Part shown: positions 16,597-25,478 of the stretch, piece by piece
Layout of the letters: each line of letters begins with the position of its first letter
How positions within the stretch are numbered: the first letter of the stretch is position 1
NCBI RefSeq assembly: GCF_003001935.1
Contig: NZ_PVNG01000039.1
Span: forward strand, 1-63,068
Origin: Nonomuraea fuscirosea
Lineage (GTDB): Bacteria; Actinomycetota; Actinomycetes; Streptosporangiales; Streptosporangiaceae
Direction of reading: 5' to 3'
DNA length: 63,068 nt
Notes under the pieces: model-generated
What the model was told of the DNA's origin: nothing
Seen by the model: only the letters and a program-made list of their open reading frames with translations
Databases searched by the model: none
Translations under genes and position numbers: made by a program

Positions 16597-17381
16597 CGGG
16601 GCTGTGCTCCGGTGGTGTGCCGGTGCCAGGTGAAGAGCCGGTGTTCGCCGGCGGCGCACAGCTCAGTAGCGGCTAGGGCGAGGAGTCCTGCGACAACGGT
16701 GGCGGCCAGGGCATGGGCGGGGCGGTCGAAGCTGTAGGCGTTGACGATGTAGGTGCCGATGCCGGGTGTGGCGCCGGTGATGACCTCCACGCTGACCGAC
16801 ACGATCAACGCGACGGGGATGGCCAGGCGTACGCCGGTGGCGATGTGGGGTGCGGTGCTCGGCAGGCAGGCGCGCCATGCGATGGCGAGCGGGCCGAAGC
16901 CGTAGGCGCGCAGCGTGTCCTTGAGCAGCGGTTCGACCTCCAGCATCCCGTACAGGGTGGTGATCAGGATCGGCCAGGAGCAGCTGTAGACGATCAGCGC
17001 GGCCTTGGCGGCGCTCGGATCACCGAGCAGGGACAGCGCTAGGGGGATGAGTACCAGTGACGGGACTGAGCGGAGGAACTCGATGATGGGCCGTAGCGCC
17101 TGTTCGATGCCGGGCAGCGCGCCCAGGAGCAGTCCCATCGTGACGGCCAGCCCGAAGGCGGCGGCCAGGCCGGCAGTGCAGGCGTGCAGGGTGGCGTAGG
17201 CATACGCGGCGAATTCGCCGTCGCTCCACAGGCCGGCTGCGGCGGCCACCACGCTGGAGGGGGCGGGCAACAGGCGAGGACCGGGCGGGCCGAGACGGTG
17301 AGCCAGTTCAGCGGTCACGCCGAGCAGGGCCGGCCCGGCTGCACCGAGTAGGGCGCGGCGCTGCCACGTCAGTGTGCTCAC
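16593..17381 (-). CDS. ABC importer permease (SsuC/TauC type), first copy
   Basis: A 262-residue permease starting at GTG 17381 (MSTLTWQRRALLGAAG), with GGAGAG just upstream; longer frames are antisense to the O-methyltransferase gene. It has BPD_transp_1 features, with FLRSVPSLVLIPLALSLLGD and the EAA loop LPSTAPHIATGVRLAIPVAL. It is similar to the downstream permease. A strong hairpin lies between it and the O-methyltransferase gene, which could reduce read-through or protect the 5' end. Confidence 0.87.
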   Translation of the reverse strand: MSTLTWQRRALLGAAGPALLGVTAELAHRLGPPGPRLLPAPSSVVAAAAGLWSDGEFAAYAYATLHACTAGLAAAFGLAVTMGLLLGALPGIEQALRPIIEFLRSVPSLVLIPLALSLLGDPSAAKAALIVYSCSWPILITTLYGMLEVEPLLKDTLRAYGFGPLAIAWRACLPSTAPHIATGVRLAIPVALIVSVSVEVITGATPGIGTYIVNAYSFDRPAHALAATVVAGLLALAATELCAAGEHRLFTWHRHTTGAQPR

Positions 17382-17417
17382 GGACTCTCCACGAAAGGCG
17401 TCGGGGTAGCTGGAAGA

Positions 17418-17467
17418 GGGGGCGGGCGAATCGGGTGCGGAGTGGGTGTGGCCGATCGCCCGCCCCC
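17418..17467. terminator. Strong hairpin between the O-methyltransferase and permease genes
   Basis: GGGGGCGGGCGA at 17418-17429 pairs perfectly with TCGCCCGCCCCC at 17456-17467. No U-tract follows on the minus strand, so it may be a partial terminator, attenuator or mRNA-stability element inside the operon rather than a full stop. Confidence 0.5.
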
Positions 17468-17488
17468 GCAGGGGGATGGCTGGAGGGG

Positions 17489-18595
17489 CTAGTCGCTGCC
17501 GGTTATGGCGATCATGAGGGTGAAGCCGCCGGGCAGAGATTCGTCGCCGATGAGGGTGAGCCCTGCTTGCGTCAGCAGCTCTTGGTATTGCGGCAGGGTG
17601 CGTTCCCGGCCGCCGGCGAACAGGGTCATCATTCGTAGGTCCAGGTCGATGCCGCTGGTGTGGATGCCGGGTCCGGGCAGCAGCGTCTCGACCAACCACA
17701 GCTCGGCGTCCGGCCCGCCTTTCTCCAGTGCCTGGCGGGCGTTGGACAGAAACCGCAGGTTGGAGGCGTCGTCCCAGTTGTGCAGGACGGAAGCGGCGAT
17801 GACGACGTCCGCGGGTGGGCAGGTGTCGGCGAAGATGTCGTCCGCGATGACGTCGACTCTTCCGGCCAGGCCCCGCTCGGCGAAACGGGTGGCCGCCCGC
17901 GCGGCCACGTCGGTGCGCTCGATGAGGATCCCGGTCAGACGCTGGTCGCCGGCCAGGATGGTGGACAGCAGGGTGCCGTCGCCGCCGCCGAGGTCGGCGA
18001 CGCGGGTGCCGGAGAAGTCGCGGGCGGCCAGCGCGGTGGCCAGACCGATGGTGCGGCTGCTCATGAACGTGGCGAACATGCCGGCCAGGCCGGGGTCGGC
18101 GGCCACCAGCGGGTACGGGGTTGCCTCGCCGTTCAGGGCGTGAGGACGTCCAGTACAGATGGTGGCAGCCAGGCTGGCGCCCGCCCGCTGCCACAGCGGC
18201 GAGGTGATCACACCGAGAGCGGCCCACATCGCGGCGCCGGGGCGCAGGTCCTGGCCGAGCGGGGTCAGCCCGTAGCGGCCACGCTCGTCGGTGGTCATCA
18301 CGCCGTAGGCGTGCATGGCGTGCAGGAAGCGGTCCATCATCTGCGGATCGGCCTGGCAGACCTTGGCCAGGTCGTCGCTGGTGCGGAATTCGTCGTCGTC
18401 CAGGGTGTCGGCGATGCCGAGACTCACGAAGGACTGCAACGCCTTCAGCCATATGTCAGCGCCGGTCATCTGCTGGATGGCTTTCTGCGTTGTGATGGCC
18501 TGCTGCCGGGCGGCGAACGGGCCGTTGTCGATCTCGCCGGCGGCGGTGGCCCCTTCTACCGGCGGTGCGGGCATGTCGCGGTCGTCGGCGCTCAT
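17489..18595 (-). CDS. SAM-dependent O-methyltransferase (plant-type Methyltransf_2 family)
   Basis: A 368-residue protein. The N-terminal winged-helix dimerisation domain (about 40-110, with GIADTLDDDEFRTSDDLA) is followed by the Rossmann domain with VADLGGGDGTLL (SAM-binding), VIAASVLHNWDD (the catalytic-His region typical of DnrK/hydroxyneurosporene-type enzymes) and LDLRMMTLFAGGRERT. The start ATG 18595 overlaps the binding-protein stop (ATGA). Methylation of an aromatic or enol hydroxyl is usual for the family. Its tight coupling to an importer is odd and hints at processing of an imported compound. Confidence 0.9.
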   Translation of the reverse strand: MSADDRDMPAPPVEGATAAGEIDNGPFAARQQAITTQKAIQQMTGADIWLKALQSFVSLGIADTLDDDEFRTSDDLAKVCQADPQMMDRFLHAMHAYGVMTTDERGRYGLTPLGQDLRPGAAMWAALGVITSPLWQRAGASLAATICTGRPHALNGEATPYPLVAADPGLAGMFATFMSSRTIGLATALAARDFSGTRVADLGGGDGTLLSTILAGDQRLTGILIERTDVAARAATRFAERGLAGRVDVIADDIFADTCPPADVVIAASVLHNWDDASNLRFLSNARQALEKGGPDAELWLVETLLPGPGIHTSGIDLDLRMMTLFAGGRERTLPQYQELLTQAGLTLIGDESLPGGFTLMIAITGSD

Positions 18596-19698
18596 GGAGT
18601 GACTCCGGGGGAAGAGAAGGGGAAGGTAGAGGCCGAGCCAGGAGCCTGCCAGAGGAGATCGGTCACATCGATCGGCTTGGTGAGGTACTTGTCCGCTTCC
18701 GCTTTGCCTTTGCTGGCCTCGAGCATCGCGTCGGCGACGCGTTGCAGGCGGGTGGGGTTGAGTGTGGTCGGGAACGAGCCGAGTTTGATCGCCCCTACCA
18801 GCTTGTCGTCGATTCCCAGCGCGTAACTGGGAAGGATCTTCCTCACCGTGCTGTCGTCCTGGGCAGCCAATTCCTGCCCGCGAGCCAGAGCACGTTGGAA
18901 GCGCACGACGAGGTCGGGATGCGCGTCGGCCCACTTCGTGGAGACCGCCCAGCCGGCGATCGGCCACTGGCTGGTGCCTGCCGTGGCGACGTCGGCCAGC
19001 ACACGAGCGCCGTACTTGGTCTTGTAGAGCGTGATGCCCGGTTCGGTCATCCACCCCATGTCCACACGGCCGGCTTGGACCGCCGCGGCCATCTGCGGCA
19101 GTGGAACCTGCACGAATTTGATGTCGTCCGCGGTGACTCCGGCGATGCGCAGGGTGCTTTCCGCCGTGAGGGTGGAGACGCTCTTGAAGGTGCCCACCCC
19201 GATGGTCTTCTTCTTGCCGGTGCCGTTCCACTTCAGATCCGCCAGGCTCTGGATGGGGGAGTCCCGGCGAACCATCAGCAGGAAGCATTCGTTTTCAGCT
19301 TGATAGGCGTCTGCAATGAGGCGGGCCAGGCCCGGCTGCCGGTCCTCCACCGCGTACCCGGTGACGTAGTTCCACAGGGCTACATGGGTGTCACCGCTTG
19401 CCAGGCCCGGAACCGCGTCAGCGCTGCCGCGGATCTCAGTCCATCGGATCTTCAGGCCTTCGGTCGCGAAGAACCCGCAGTGCTCGGCCAGCTTCGCCGG
19501 CGCGACATCCGGTATGGAGATGATGGCCACCTGGAGGCTGACGGGCTCCCTGGCCGCGTCCGTGGTCGCCGATGATGCGGGTGCGGTGTTCGGGCCGCAG
19601 ATACCTGTCGAGCGAGGCGCTGTGATGCTGCTCGGCGGCGCGCAGCCGATCGCGATCACGCATAGCGCCGATAATGTAACTGATAGTAGTCGTTTCAT
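18592..19698 (-). CDS. Substrate-binding lipoprotein of an ABC importer (NMT1/SsuA-like)
   Basis: A 368-residue lipoprotein: signal peptide MKRLLSVTLSALCVIAIGC with the lipobox cysteine at 19, then the periplasmic-binding fold (PDVAPAKLAEHCGFFATEGL, DMGWMTEPGITLYKTKYG). It belongs with the nitrate/sulfonate/thiamine-precursor (NMT1, SsuA) type. It is the first gene of the run binding protein, O-methyltransferase, permease, permease. The ligand cannot be read. Confidence 0.88.
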   Translation of the reverse strand: MKRLLSVTLSALCVIAIGCAPPSSITAPRSTGICGPNTAPASSATTDAAREPVSLQVAIISIPDVAPAKLAEHCGFFATEGLKIRWTEIRGSADAVPGLASGDTHVALWNYVTGYAVEDRQPGLARLIADAYQAENECFLLMVRRDSPIQSLADLKWNGTGKKKTIGVGTFKSVSTLTAESTLRIAGVTADDIKFVQVPLPQMAAAVQAGRVDMGWMTEPGITLYKTKYGARVLADVATAGTSQWPIAGWAVSTKWADAHPDLVVRFQRALARGQELAAQDDSTVRKILPSYALGIDDKLVGAIKLGSFPTTLNPTRLQRVADAMLEASKGKAEADKYLTKPIDVTDLLWQAPGSASTFPFSSPGVTP

Positions 19699-19835
19699 GG
19701 AATTCCAAACAGAAGCGGGATAAAGGGCGTGATGCGCAGGAGGGCGCGGCCGTGGCTCGATCTCACGCCTGTGCTGATCAGTCGAGCGGCGACGCCGAGA
19801 CGGTAACGGGACGCCGCCTCACGGCGAAGGTATGG
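19699..19835. promoter_or_regulatory. Promoter gap of the importer/O-methyltransferase operon
   Basis: A 137-bp gap between the APH-like gene stop and the lipoprotein start, both on the minus strand. It is the likely site of the importer promoter. No clear -35/-10 pair or operator was identified by eye. Confidence 0.35.
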
Positions 19836-20765
19836 TCAGCTCGAGCGCAGCCGGTGCTGCGCCCACGCCAACGCAGCGGGCCGTAGGGCCGGGGTGGGGC
19901 CAGGCTGAGAAGGTGTGTCCTGAGGCCGGGGTGTGCGGGATGCCACGAGCATCTGATGGAGTGCCCATGTGGCGATGTAGCCAGTGACCGCCCCGTAAGG
20001 CGCCTGACGCCAGCAAGGGAAGGAACGCGCGAACAGGTCCTCCACCTCTTCCTCCGGGTGGCCAGCCTGCACGAGATGCACCCCGAACGGAACCAGGTCT
20101 ACCCACGCGGCCCCGTACGCGGCCCGGGACCAGTCGGTGACGACGATGGGATACCCCACGGCGACCAGCAGATGCCGCGGCACCCACTGCCGGTGAAGCA
20201 GGGTGGTGCCCGCGACGGCCACGTCATCGAACAGGCGTATCGCCGCCTGCCACACGTCCAGTTCGCGGGGAGGCAGCACCCCTGCGCCGAGAACCTGGAT
20301 GGCGCTGCTCACCTCCTGGCGAAGGTCGTCCTCGGCCCGCTTGGCGTCGCTGGGCATGCTGGTGGCGGCGAATCGAGAGCTCAGCTCCGCCAGTCCTTCC
20401 ACCACCAGCTCCAGATCACGCGTTCCGGGCACGAGGCTCGGCGTGTGGTACATGTCGTTGACGTAGCTCGTCACGAGCAGGTGAGCCTGGTCGATGGTGC
20501 CGATCAGCCGCACCTCGGGACCGGGAACGTCGGTGCGGTGGGTGCGGGCCCACGTCTCTCGCCGCAGCAGTTCACCGGCATCGGTGCCCTTGATCCCCGC
20601 CTTCAACACCGCGCGGCTGCCGTCATCGAACTCCAGCCGGGCCAGCAGCGCGCCGCCGTCCGGGCTGGCGGGCAGATACGGGGAGATGTTCAGCAGTTCC
20701 CCGCATCGCCAGTTGATCGTTTCCAACACGGGACCGGGCAGGTCTTCTAGGATCAGACGTGTCAT
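19836..20765 (-). CDS. APH-fold phosphotransferase-like protein with altered catalytic loop
   Basis: A 309-residue protein (ATG 20765, GGGAG five bases upstream) with the aminoglycoside-phosphotransferase/choline-kinase layout: RAVLKAGIKGTDAGELLRRE for the Lys/Glu nucleotide site, LLHRQWVPRHLL where active enzymes carry HGDxxxxN, and VVTDWSRAAYG for the metal-binding DW. The catalytic Asp of HGD is Gln (HRQ) and the Asn is Arg/His, so kinase activity is doubtful. It is the last gene of the XRE/Methyltransf_19 run. It could be a pseudokinase; no antibiotic resistance should be inferred. Confidence 0.75.
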   Translation of the reverse strand: MTRLILEDLPGPVLETINWRCGELLNISPYLPASPDGGALLARLEFDDGSRAVLKAGIKGTDAGELLRRETWARTHRTDVPGPEVRLIGTIDQAHLLVTSYVNDMYHTPSLVPGTRDLELVVEGLAELSSRFAATSMPSDAKRAEDDLRQEVSSAIQVLGAGVLPPRELDVWQAAIRLFDDVAVAGTTLLHRQWVPRHLLVAVGYPIVVTDWSRAAYGAAWVDLVPFGVHLVQAGHPEEEVEDLFARSFPCWRQAPYGAVTGYIATWALHQMLVASRTPRPQDTPSQPGPTPALRPAALAWAQHRLRSS

Positions 20766-20799
20766 GACGTCTCCCAAGCGCAAAAGCCGCCGTGCGGAC

Positions 20800-21129
20800 T
20801 CATGTCTCATTTCTCCTTTGTCGTGATGTCGAACCGGTTGTTGCGGTCGGTTCAGCGCAGGGCGCGCATGTTGTGCCTGGAGACAGGCGACCTTCCGCGC
20901 AGGCGCCGAGAGGGGAGGCGAGGCTGATCGGGTCGTCCTGGACGAGTTTTCCCAGGATGCCCGCCGCCGGCTTCTGCTCCGTGATCTCCTTGCGCAGCCA
21001 TGGCTCGTCGTTTTCCTTGCCGGAGTCGGTTGGCGGTGCGGTGGTGGTCGTCCAGCCGGGATAGGCGAACCGCAGAGTGACGCATTGGAGGGCTTTGTGC
21101 TTCGCGGCTATGTGGGATCCGCACGTCAT
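20800..21129 (-). CDS. Small protein coupled to the Methyltransf_19 gene, unknown function
   Basis: A 109-residue protein starting at ATG 21129, which overlaps the methyltransferase stop as ATGA; this coupling is the main evidence that it is real. The sequence begins MTCGSHIAAKHKALQC and contains DEPWLRKEITEQKPAAGILG. The C-terminus is rich in Thr/Ser/Arg and several cysteines. No domain is recognised. It ends 35 bp before the APH-like start, consistent with one transcript. Confidence 0.6.
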   Translation of the reverse strand: MTCGSHIAAKHKALQCVTLRFAYPGWTTTTAPPTDSGKENDEPWLRKEITEQKPAAGILGKLVQDDPISLASPLGACAEGRLSPGTTCAPCAEPTATTGSTSRQRRNET

Positions 21130-22091
21130 CGCATGCCCCGGCGATGAGTAGCCGTCCCCTCCCGTCGTGCCGCGGACACGGCCATCCCGCGCTCGGGGCC
21201 GGGACTGAGTTCGACGATGCCCGCATAGAAGTGCGGGGCGCCCTCGACGTTTCGCGCGAGGGCCACATCGTCGGGGTGCTGTGGCAGGAGTTCGTATGTC
21301 CTGCACAAGCCCGCAATCATGCGGCGGTCCCCCAGAAGGTCCTGAATCTCCTCCTTGGACCGCAGGTAGATGGGACTTACGTACTTCTCATACAGCTCCT
21401 TCGCCTTGGCCGCGTCCTCCTCGGCCACCCCGTCATCCGTGACGTGAGACAGCACCAGGACGCTGCCGGCGGCCAGACCGGCGGCCAGGTCGTCCACCAC
21501 CCGCTTGACGGTCTCGTCGGGTGCGAAATGCAGAACCGCACCAGCAACGACGACGGCCGGCTGATCGAGGTCGATCAGCTCACGCAGGTCAGGGTGTCGC
21601 AGCAGCCCGTCGATGTCCCAAACGTCAGCCTCGACCACGGTCAATCCGGGCCAAGAGCCGTAAGCACTTCGGGCGTGGACCAACACTGTCGGATCATGAT
21701 CCATGTAGGCGACGCGGGCCCCGGGCACCACGCCCTGCACGGCTCGGTGGAGAAGCGGCTCGTCCGGCATGCCGCAGCCGAGATCGAGGTATTGCCTGAA
21801 CCCTTCTTCCGCGAGGTAACCAGGCACACGCTCGTTCACGCACAGGCGGTTCTCCCTGGTGACCTCGCTTATGCCAGGGAAGATCTTCTTCAGCGCCTTA
21901 CCCAGCGCCCGCTCCGCGGCGTAGGCGTCCTTGCCGCCATTCAAAAAGTTGTACACCCGCCCCTGCGTTGGTGCCGGGAACACGGCAGAAAGCCCTTGCA
22001 GGCAGCCGGCGACCGGGGACTCCCCGGTGTTCTTCGTGGCCCCATGCTCACTCGGAGCAGGTGGACGAGCGGGACGATCTACGCTTCTCAT
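21126..22091 (-). CDS. Methyltransf_19 (DUF574) SAM-dependent methyltransferase
   Basis: A 321-residue protein with the actinomycete-specific PF04672 layout: RVYNFLNGGKDAYAAERALG (the hallmark YD/N-x-x-LGGKD-type opening), RQYLDLGCGMP (SAM motif I), VAYMDHDPTVLVHAR (motif II), VVVAGAVLHFAPD and SHVTDD. GAGG lies nine bases before ATG 22091. These proteins are abundant beside XRE regulators in Streptomyces relatives; substrates are unknown. The gene starts immediately after the small gene at 22095-22574. Confidence 0.9.
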   Translation of the reverse strand: MRSVDRPARPPAPSEHGATKNTGESPVAGCLQGLSAVFPAPTQGRVYNFLNGGKDAYAAERALGKALKKIFPGISEVTRENRLCVNERVPGYLAEEGFRQYLDLGCGMPDEPLLHRAVQGVVPGARVAYMDHDPTVLVHARSAYGSWPGLTVVEADVWDIDGLLRHPDLRELIDLDQPAVVVAGAVLHFAPDETVKRVVDDLAAGLAAGSVLVLSHVTDDGVAEEDAAKAKELYEKYVSPIYLRSKEEIQDLLGDRRMIAGLCRTYELLPQHPDDVALARNVEGAPHFYAGIVELSPGPERGMAVSAARREGTATHRRGMR

Positions 22092-22094
22092 CGG

Positions 22095-22574
22095 TCAGGA
22101 CCTCGATTCCTGATCGAGGCCCCGGAGCTCGCCGGTGTCAGCGCACCGCGGCCGGGGGCACGCTTTCGTGGTGGAGGCTGCGCACGAATGAGGCCCGCAG
22201 ACGGGGCGGCGTCGGAGGCCTTCGAAGGCGGCTCGTAGTGACCTTGCGGAGGTGCTCCGGCCCGATCCTGTCGGTAACAAGAGCCAGTACCGGCCTGGCG
22301 GCACCTGCTGCTGTGCTGGAGGGAGAACAACATGTCGCCTGATGTCGGCGATGCGCTGATCAGGCAGCTGCCAGTGGTCTGCTGCGCCAGCGGGTACGAG
22401 AAAGTAGAGGGCGCGTTCTACGGGATCGACAATGACAGGCGTATTCGCGTTCGACAGTCGTTGGAGCATCGCCAGCCCGACATGCCGCAGTACTCGGATG
22501 CCGTCCCACTGGGCAACCTGCGGCGTGGCTTGCACGCCGGTGACTTTGAGGGCCACGTCTGCTGTCCTTCGCAT
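22095..22574 (-). CDS. Small conserved-type protein following an XRE regulator
   Basis: A 159-residue frame starting at ATG 22574 (MRRTADVALKVTGVQATPQV). Its middle, VERALYFLVPAGAADHWQLP, then LPPAQQQVPPGRYWLLLPTG, matches a recurring pattern I associate with small actinomycete proteins encoded beside XRE regulators. The last approximately 40 residues are Arg/Cys-rich and may not all be native. It lies 100 bp downstream of the regulator and its stop is a few bases before the methyltransferase start. Function unknown. Confidence 0.6.
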   Translation of the reverse strand: MRRTADVALKVTGVQATPQVAQWDGIRVLRHVGLAMLQRLSNANTPVIVDPVERALYFLVPAGAADHWQLPDQRIADIRRHVVLPPAQQQVPPGRYWLLLPTGSGRSTSARSLRAAFEGLRRRPVCGPHSCAASTTKACPRPRCADTGELRGLDQESRS

Positions 22575-22674
22575 GATCACCGTCTCTGTCGATCGAGCGA
22601 CGTTGCCTGAGACGGTAGAGAAACGAAGGTGCATCCACCCGAACTGTCAGTTCGGGTGGGCCAGCAGCTAGGGC

Positions 22675-23877
22675 TTAAGCGATTCCGAGCCGTTGAGCGA
22701 GCGCCTCGACCTGTCGCCGGTACGTGGGTCGGACGCGGCGGCGCAGACGGCAGACCATCTCGCGAGCGAGGGGGTTCCTTGCCAGGTCTTCGGGCGAGAT
22801 CGCTTCCAGATCGAGCAGGTGCACCAGCACGGCCGGATCTTCACGACGGAGGTCGTAGCACCGGGCGACTTCCAGTAGAAAGGTGAAGCGCCGTTCTATC
22901 GATGGCAGGTTCGACGTGTCGATCTGGTCAGCGACTCGTAGAGCCTCGGCGGCTTCGCCCGCTTCCATTTCGATGCTCACGGTGTGCAGGTCGACGTTGG
23001 TCGGGCCGAAAACGGTCCACATGATGTTGCCTTCGCCAGCCCGTTCGGCGCGCAATGAGGCGTTGCCGGACAGACGTTCACGCGCGTGCCACCAATTCTT
23101 GCGCCGGGCGTCGGCAACGACCGCCACGAGTTCCAGCGCACCGGCCATCGCCTGAGCGTCTTTGCCCTCTGGGAGCTGCTGCAGCGCTTCGATGCCCTGG
23201 ACAGCGGTCTCCTTGGCTCCTTCATGCTCGCCTTCGGCGAGGAGCACGTGCCCGAGGTTCCACTTGGCGGCGGCTGACCGAATTGGATCATCCGCTTCCT
23301 CGGCTGAGCGCAACGCGCGGTCAGCGACCATGAGGGACAGGTCTATCCTCCCGGCACGGCGGCAGTACGAGCGCAGCATGAAATACAGGTCCGCGGCCGT
23401 TCTGAAGATGTCGCGCCGTACTTCGCTGTCTGAGCTGAGGCGATGCGCCCGAATGGCGTTCTCGGTGTCGCAGATGAGTTCGGGAAGGATGGCGGCCGCT
23501 TCGGTGAACCGTTTCGGACTGGTCTGCCAGATACGCCATGCCGACTCGACGCGCTCTCGCAGCTCGGAAGGTGTGACGGGCCGGACCGCCGTCTCCCGCC
23601 CGTAACCGATCAACGCGGTCACCACTCCGTCGGCCACGTAGGCATTCTCTGACACAAGGTCGCTCTGATTGTCGCCCAGCAGCGCCGCTGTGGGAACGCT
23701 GAGTTCCCTAGCCAGGGCGTACAGGACCTGTAGAGAGGGGACCTTCAAGCCGCGTTCGATCTGGGACAGATACTCCTCGGTTATCCCGCACAACCCCGCA
23801 ACCGCGGCCTGGGTGCGTTGCCTTTTCTCCCGCCAGAAGCGAATGTGTTCGCCGATGTGAGGCATGGGAGCGTTCAC
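22675..23877 (-). CDS. XRE-family regulator with TPR-like sensor region
   Basis: A 400-residue protein. GTG 23877 is preferred over ATG 23865 because GGGAGG lies only four bases before it. HTH_3 covers about residues 9-65 (GEHIRFWREKRQRTQAAVAG, YLSQIERGLKVPS), and the remainder is helical TPR-like repeats (AAAKWNLGHVLLAEGEHEGA). First gene of a minus-strand run with the small protein, Methyltransf_19, coupled small protein and APH-like protein; divergent from the HAD hydrolase at 23992. It probably controls this run. Confidence 0.85.
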   Translation of the reverse strand: MNAPMPHIGEHIRFWREKRQRTQAAVAGLCGITEEYLSQIERGLKVPSLQVLYALARELSVPTAALLGDNQSDLVSENAYVADGVVTALIGYGRETAVRPVTPSELRERVESAWRIWQTSPKRFTEAAAILPELICDTENAIRAHRLSSDSEVRRDIFRTAADLYFMLRSYCRRAGRIDLSLMVADRALRSAEEADDPIRSAAAKWNLGHVLLAEGEHEGAKETAVQGIEALQQLPEGKDAQAMAGALELVAVVADARRKNWWHARERLSGNASLRAERAGEGNIMWTVFGPTNVDLHTVSIEMEAGEAAEALRVADQIDTSNLPSIERRFTFLLEVARCYDLRREDPAVLVHLLDLEAISPEDLARNPLAREMVCRLRRRVRPTYRRQVEALAQRLGIA

Positions 23878-23991
23878 CTGGCCTCCCTTCCTGCTGTTGC
23901 ATCGAGGGTAGACCGCGACGAGGTTCGCCACGCTAGGCCGGAACGAGTATGTGTCAGTCTGGAGTGCAAAGCGGGACGGATGGAGGGTCCG

Positions 23992-24687
23992 ATGGCGGTT
24001 CGCCGGGTCGTGCTCTGGGACATCGATCACACTCTCATCGACACGAGGGGAGTCGGACGCGAACTGTCAGCGCAGGCCTTTGAGCAGGTCACTGGCGTTC
24101 CCATGGTCAAGCAGGCGAAGATCGACGGCATCACCGAGCCAGTGATCTTCCGCGAGACCGCCAAGCTACATGGACTGCATACCGAGCGAAAGGACTTCGA
24201 CCGGTTCGCTTCGGCGCTGACCAAGGCCCATCTGGAGCGAGCTGCCGAGTTGCGAGAACGGGGTCACGCGCTGCCTGGCGCCGCGTCCGCGTTGGACTCG
24301 CTCTTCGCGATACCCGAAGTCGTGCAAACCGTGTTGACAGGCAATATCCGAATGGTCGCGGAGATCAAGCTCCAGGTCTTCGGCCTCGACAGGCATATCC
24401 GATGGGATATCGGCGCTTTCGGAGAAGACGACGAAGTCCGCGCTGAGCTGGTGCGCATTGCCTTGAGCCGGGCATCCGCTGGGTTTGGCGAGGCGGTCAC
24501 AGCTCGTGACGCGGTACTCATCGGGGACACGCCAGCCGATGTCGAGGCCGCTCTTGCGAGTGATGTACCGGTGATCGCGGTGGCGTCGGGGCGAAGCTCG
24601 GCACAGGACCTGCACGATGCGGGAGCGGCGCACGTTCTGCAGAGCCTGGAGGACCTTGATGCCCTCGTAGCTCTGGTTACTGAGTGA
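23992..24687 (+). CDS. HAD-superfamily hydrolase
   Basis: A 231-residue phosphatase-like protein starting at ATG 23992 (GGAGGG five bases upstream; ATG 23980 is a possible alternative). Motif I is DIDHTLID (Asp10, Asp12), motif II TVLTGNIR, and motif IV IGDTPADVEAA. The helical cap lies between motifs I and II. Divergent from the XRE regulator at 23877 with a 114-bp shared gap. Similar in class to, but not closely like, the HAD protein of the CDG operon. Small phosphorylated metabolites are likely substrates. Confidence 0.88.
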   Translation: MAVRRVVLWDIDHTLIDTRGVGRELSAQAFEQVTGVPMVKQAKIDGITEPVIFRETAKLHGLHTERKDFDRFASALTKAHLERAAELRERGHALPGAASALDSLFAIPEVVQTVLTGNIRMVAEIKLQVFGLDRHIRWDIGAFGEDDEVRAELVRIALSRASAGFGEAVTARDAVLIGDTPADVEAALASDVPVIAVASGRSSAQDLHDAGAAHVLQSLEDLDALVALVTE

Positions 24688-24962
24688 ACGACATCAGGAG
24701 TGAGACGTCAACGCCAGGCCGGGTCCAGGGAGAAGCGACAGCCGAGCCCGGTCGGAGTCGACATCGTCGGCTCTGCAGCACGTCGCCAACCAAGACCGCC
24801 GGGCTGTCAACCAGCTACGGCTGCACCGTCGGTAGCACTCGTTGCGGCAGTCTGTTGCAGCGCAGGGTGCCTGGTGCCGCTTCCGCCCGCTCGAACATGG
24901 CTGGGCTGTTCGAAGCGCGCCATCGACATACCTGCTCCGCTCGGGATTGGGGCTGAGGGAGG
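24688..24962. other. Intergenic, no gene recognised
   Basis: No convincing frame or ribosome-binding site. It leads into a short remnant at 24963, so it may be the degraded upstream part of the same lost gene. Confidence 0.4.
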
Positions 24963-25085
24963 AAGGCGGTCGAGCAACTCGGCAGCGACCAGACCCCGGT
25001 CCGGCTCGGCGCGCTGTACGCCCTGGAACGCCTTGCCGAGCACACCCATCGAAGCCCGATCACCTCGCCTCCCGCGCCCCGCCTG
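24963..25085 (+). pseudogene. Fragment of an AVEQLG...LYALERLA-type protein
   Basis: A plus-strand frame reads KAVEQLGSDQTPVRLGALYA then LERLAEHTHRS, which I recognise from many actinomycete membrane proteins (often with pentapeptide repeats) where it follows an N-terminal TM region. Here no start, TM region or repeat domain remains and the frame degrades after about 40 residues. A remnant. Confidence 0.5.
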
Positions 25086-25163
25086 TCAAACCGGAATCTG
25101 GCCGACAGGTGAGTCCGGCGGCGCTGCAGCATTGAGTCACCAACGCTCGCGGAAGGCAGCACG

Positions 25164-25478
25164 GTGGACGGTCTCTTAACGGTAGTTATCGCCGCACTGG
25201 CGGCCGGCTCCCTGGCCGGCCTGGGCACCCTACTCACCGAGAGGATTCAGACGATGGTAGCAGGCGGCAGACGAAGGATGACGTCACCGACTGAGGAGCC
25301 GGACACGTCCGCACACGAGCGGGGCCCGGTGGGCAAGGTCGGGATCCACGTTGAGAACAGCAGTGGCGTCCAGTTCGTCACGGAAGACGGCGCCAAGGGC
25401 GTGCAATTCGTGCACTGCACCTTCGGCTCATCCACCCCTCCTCCGGATCTGGGAGCGGACGTTGATCGCTCTCGCTGA
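25164..25478 (+). CDS. Small single-pass membrane protein with repeated GVQF motif
   Basis: A 104-residue protein starting at GTG 25164. Residues 4-24 (LLTVVIAALAAGSLAGLGTLL) form one membrane segment, then a basic patch and a soluble tail containing SGVQFVTEDGAKGVQFVHC, i.e. GVQF twice ten residues apart. This resembles, imperfectly, the V-Q-x-G core of RHIM-like amyloid motifs in the gene that follows, whose start overlaps this stop. A membrane adaptor paired with the downstream protein is a reasonable guess, not established. Confidence 0.55.
   Translation: MDGLLTVVIAALAAGSLAGLGTLLTERIQTMVAGGRRRMTSPTEEPDTSAHERGPVGKVGIHVENSSGVQFVTEDGAKGVQFVHCTFGSSTPPPDLGADVDRSR

Noticed and set aside
16593..18452. 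A 619-codon minus-strand frame including a permease
   Set aside because: The upstream 350 codons are another frame of the O-methyltransferase gene; the real permease starts at GTG 17381.
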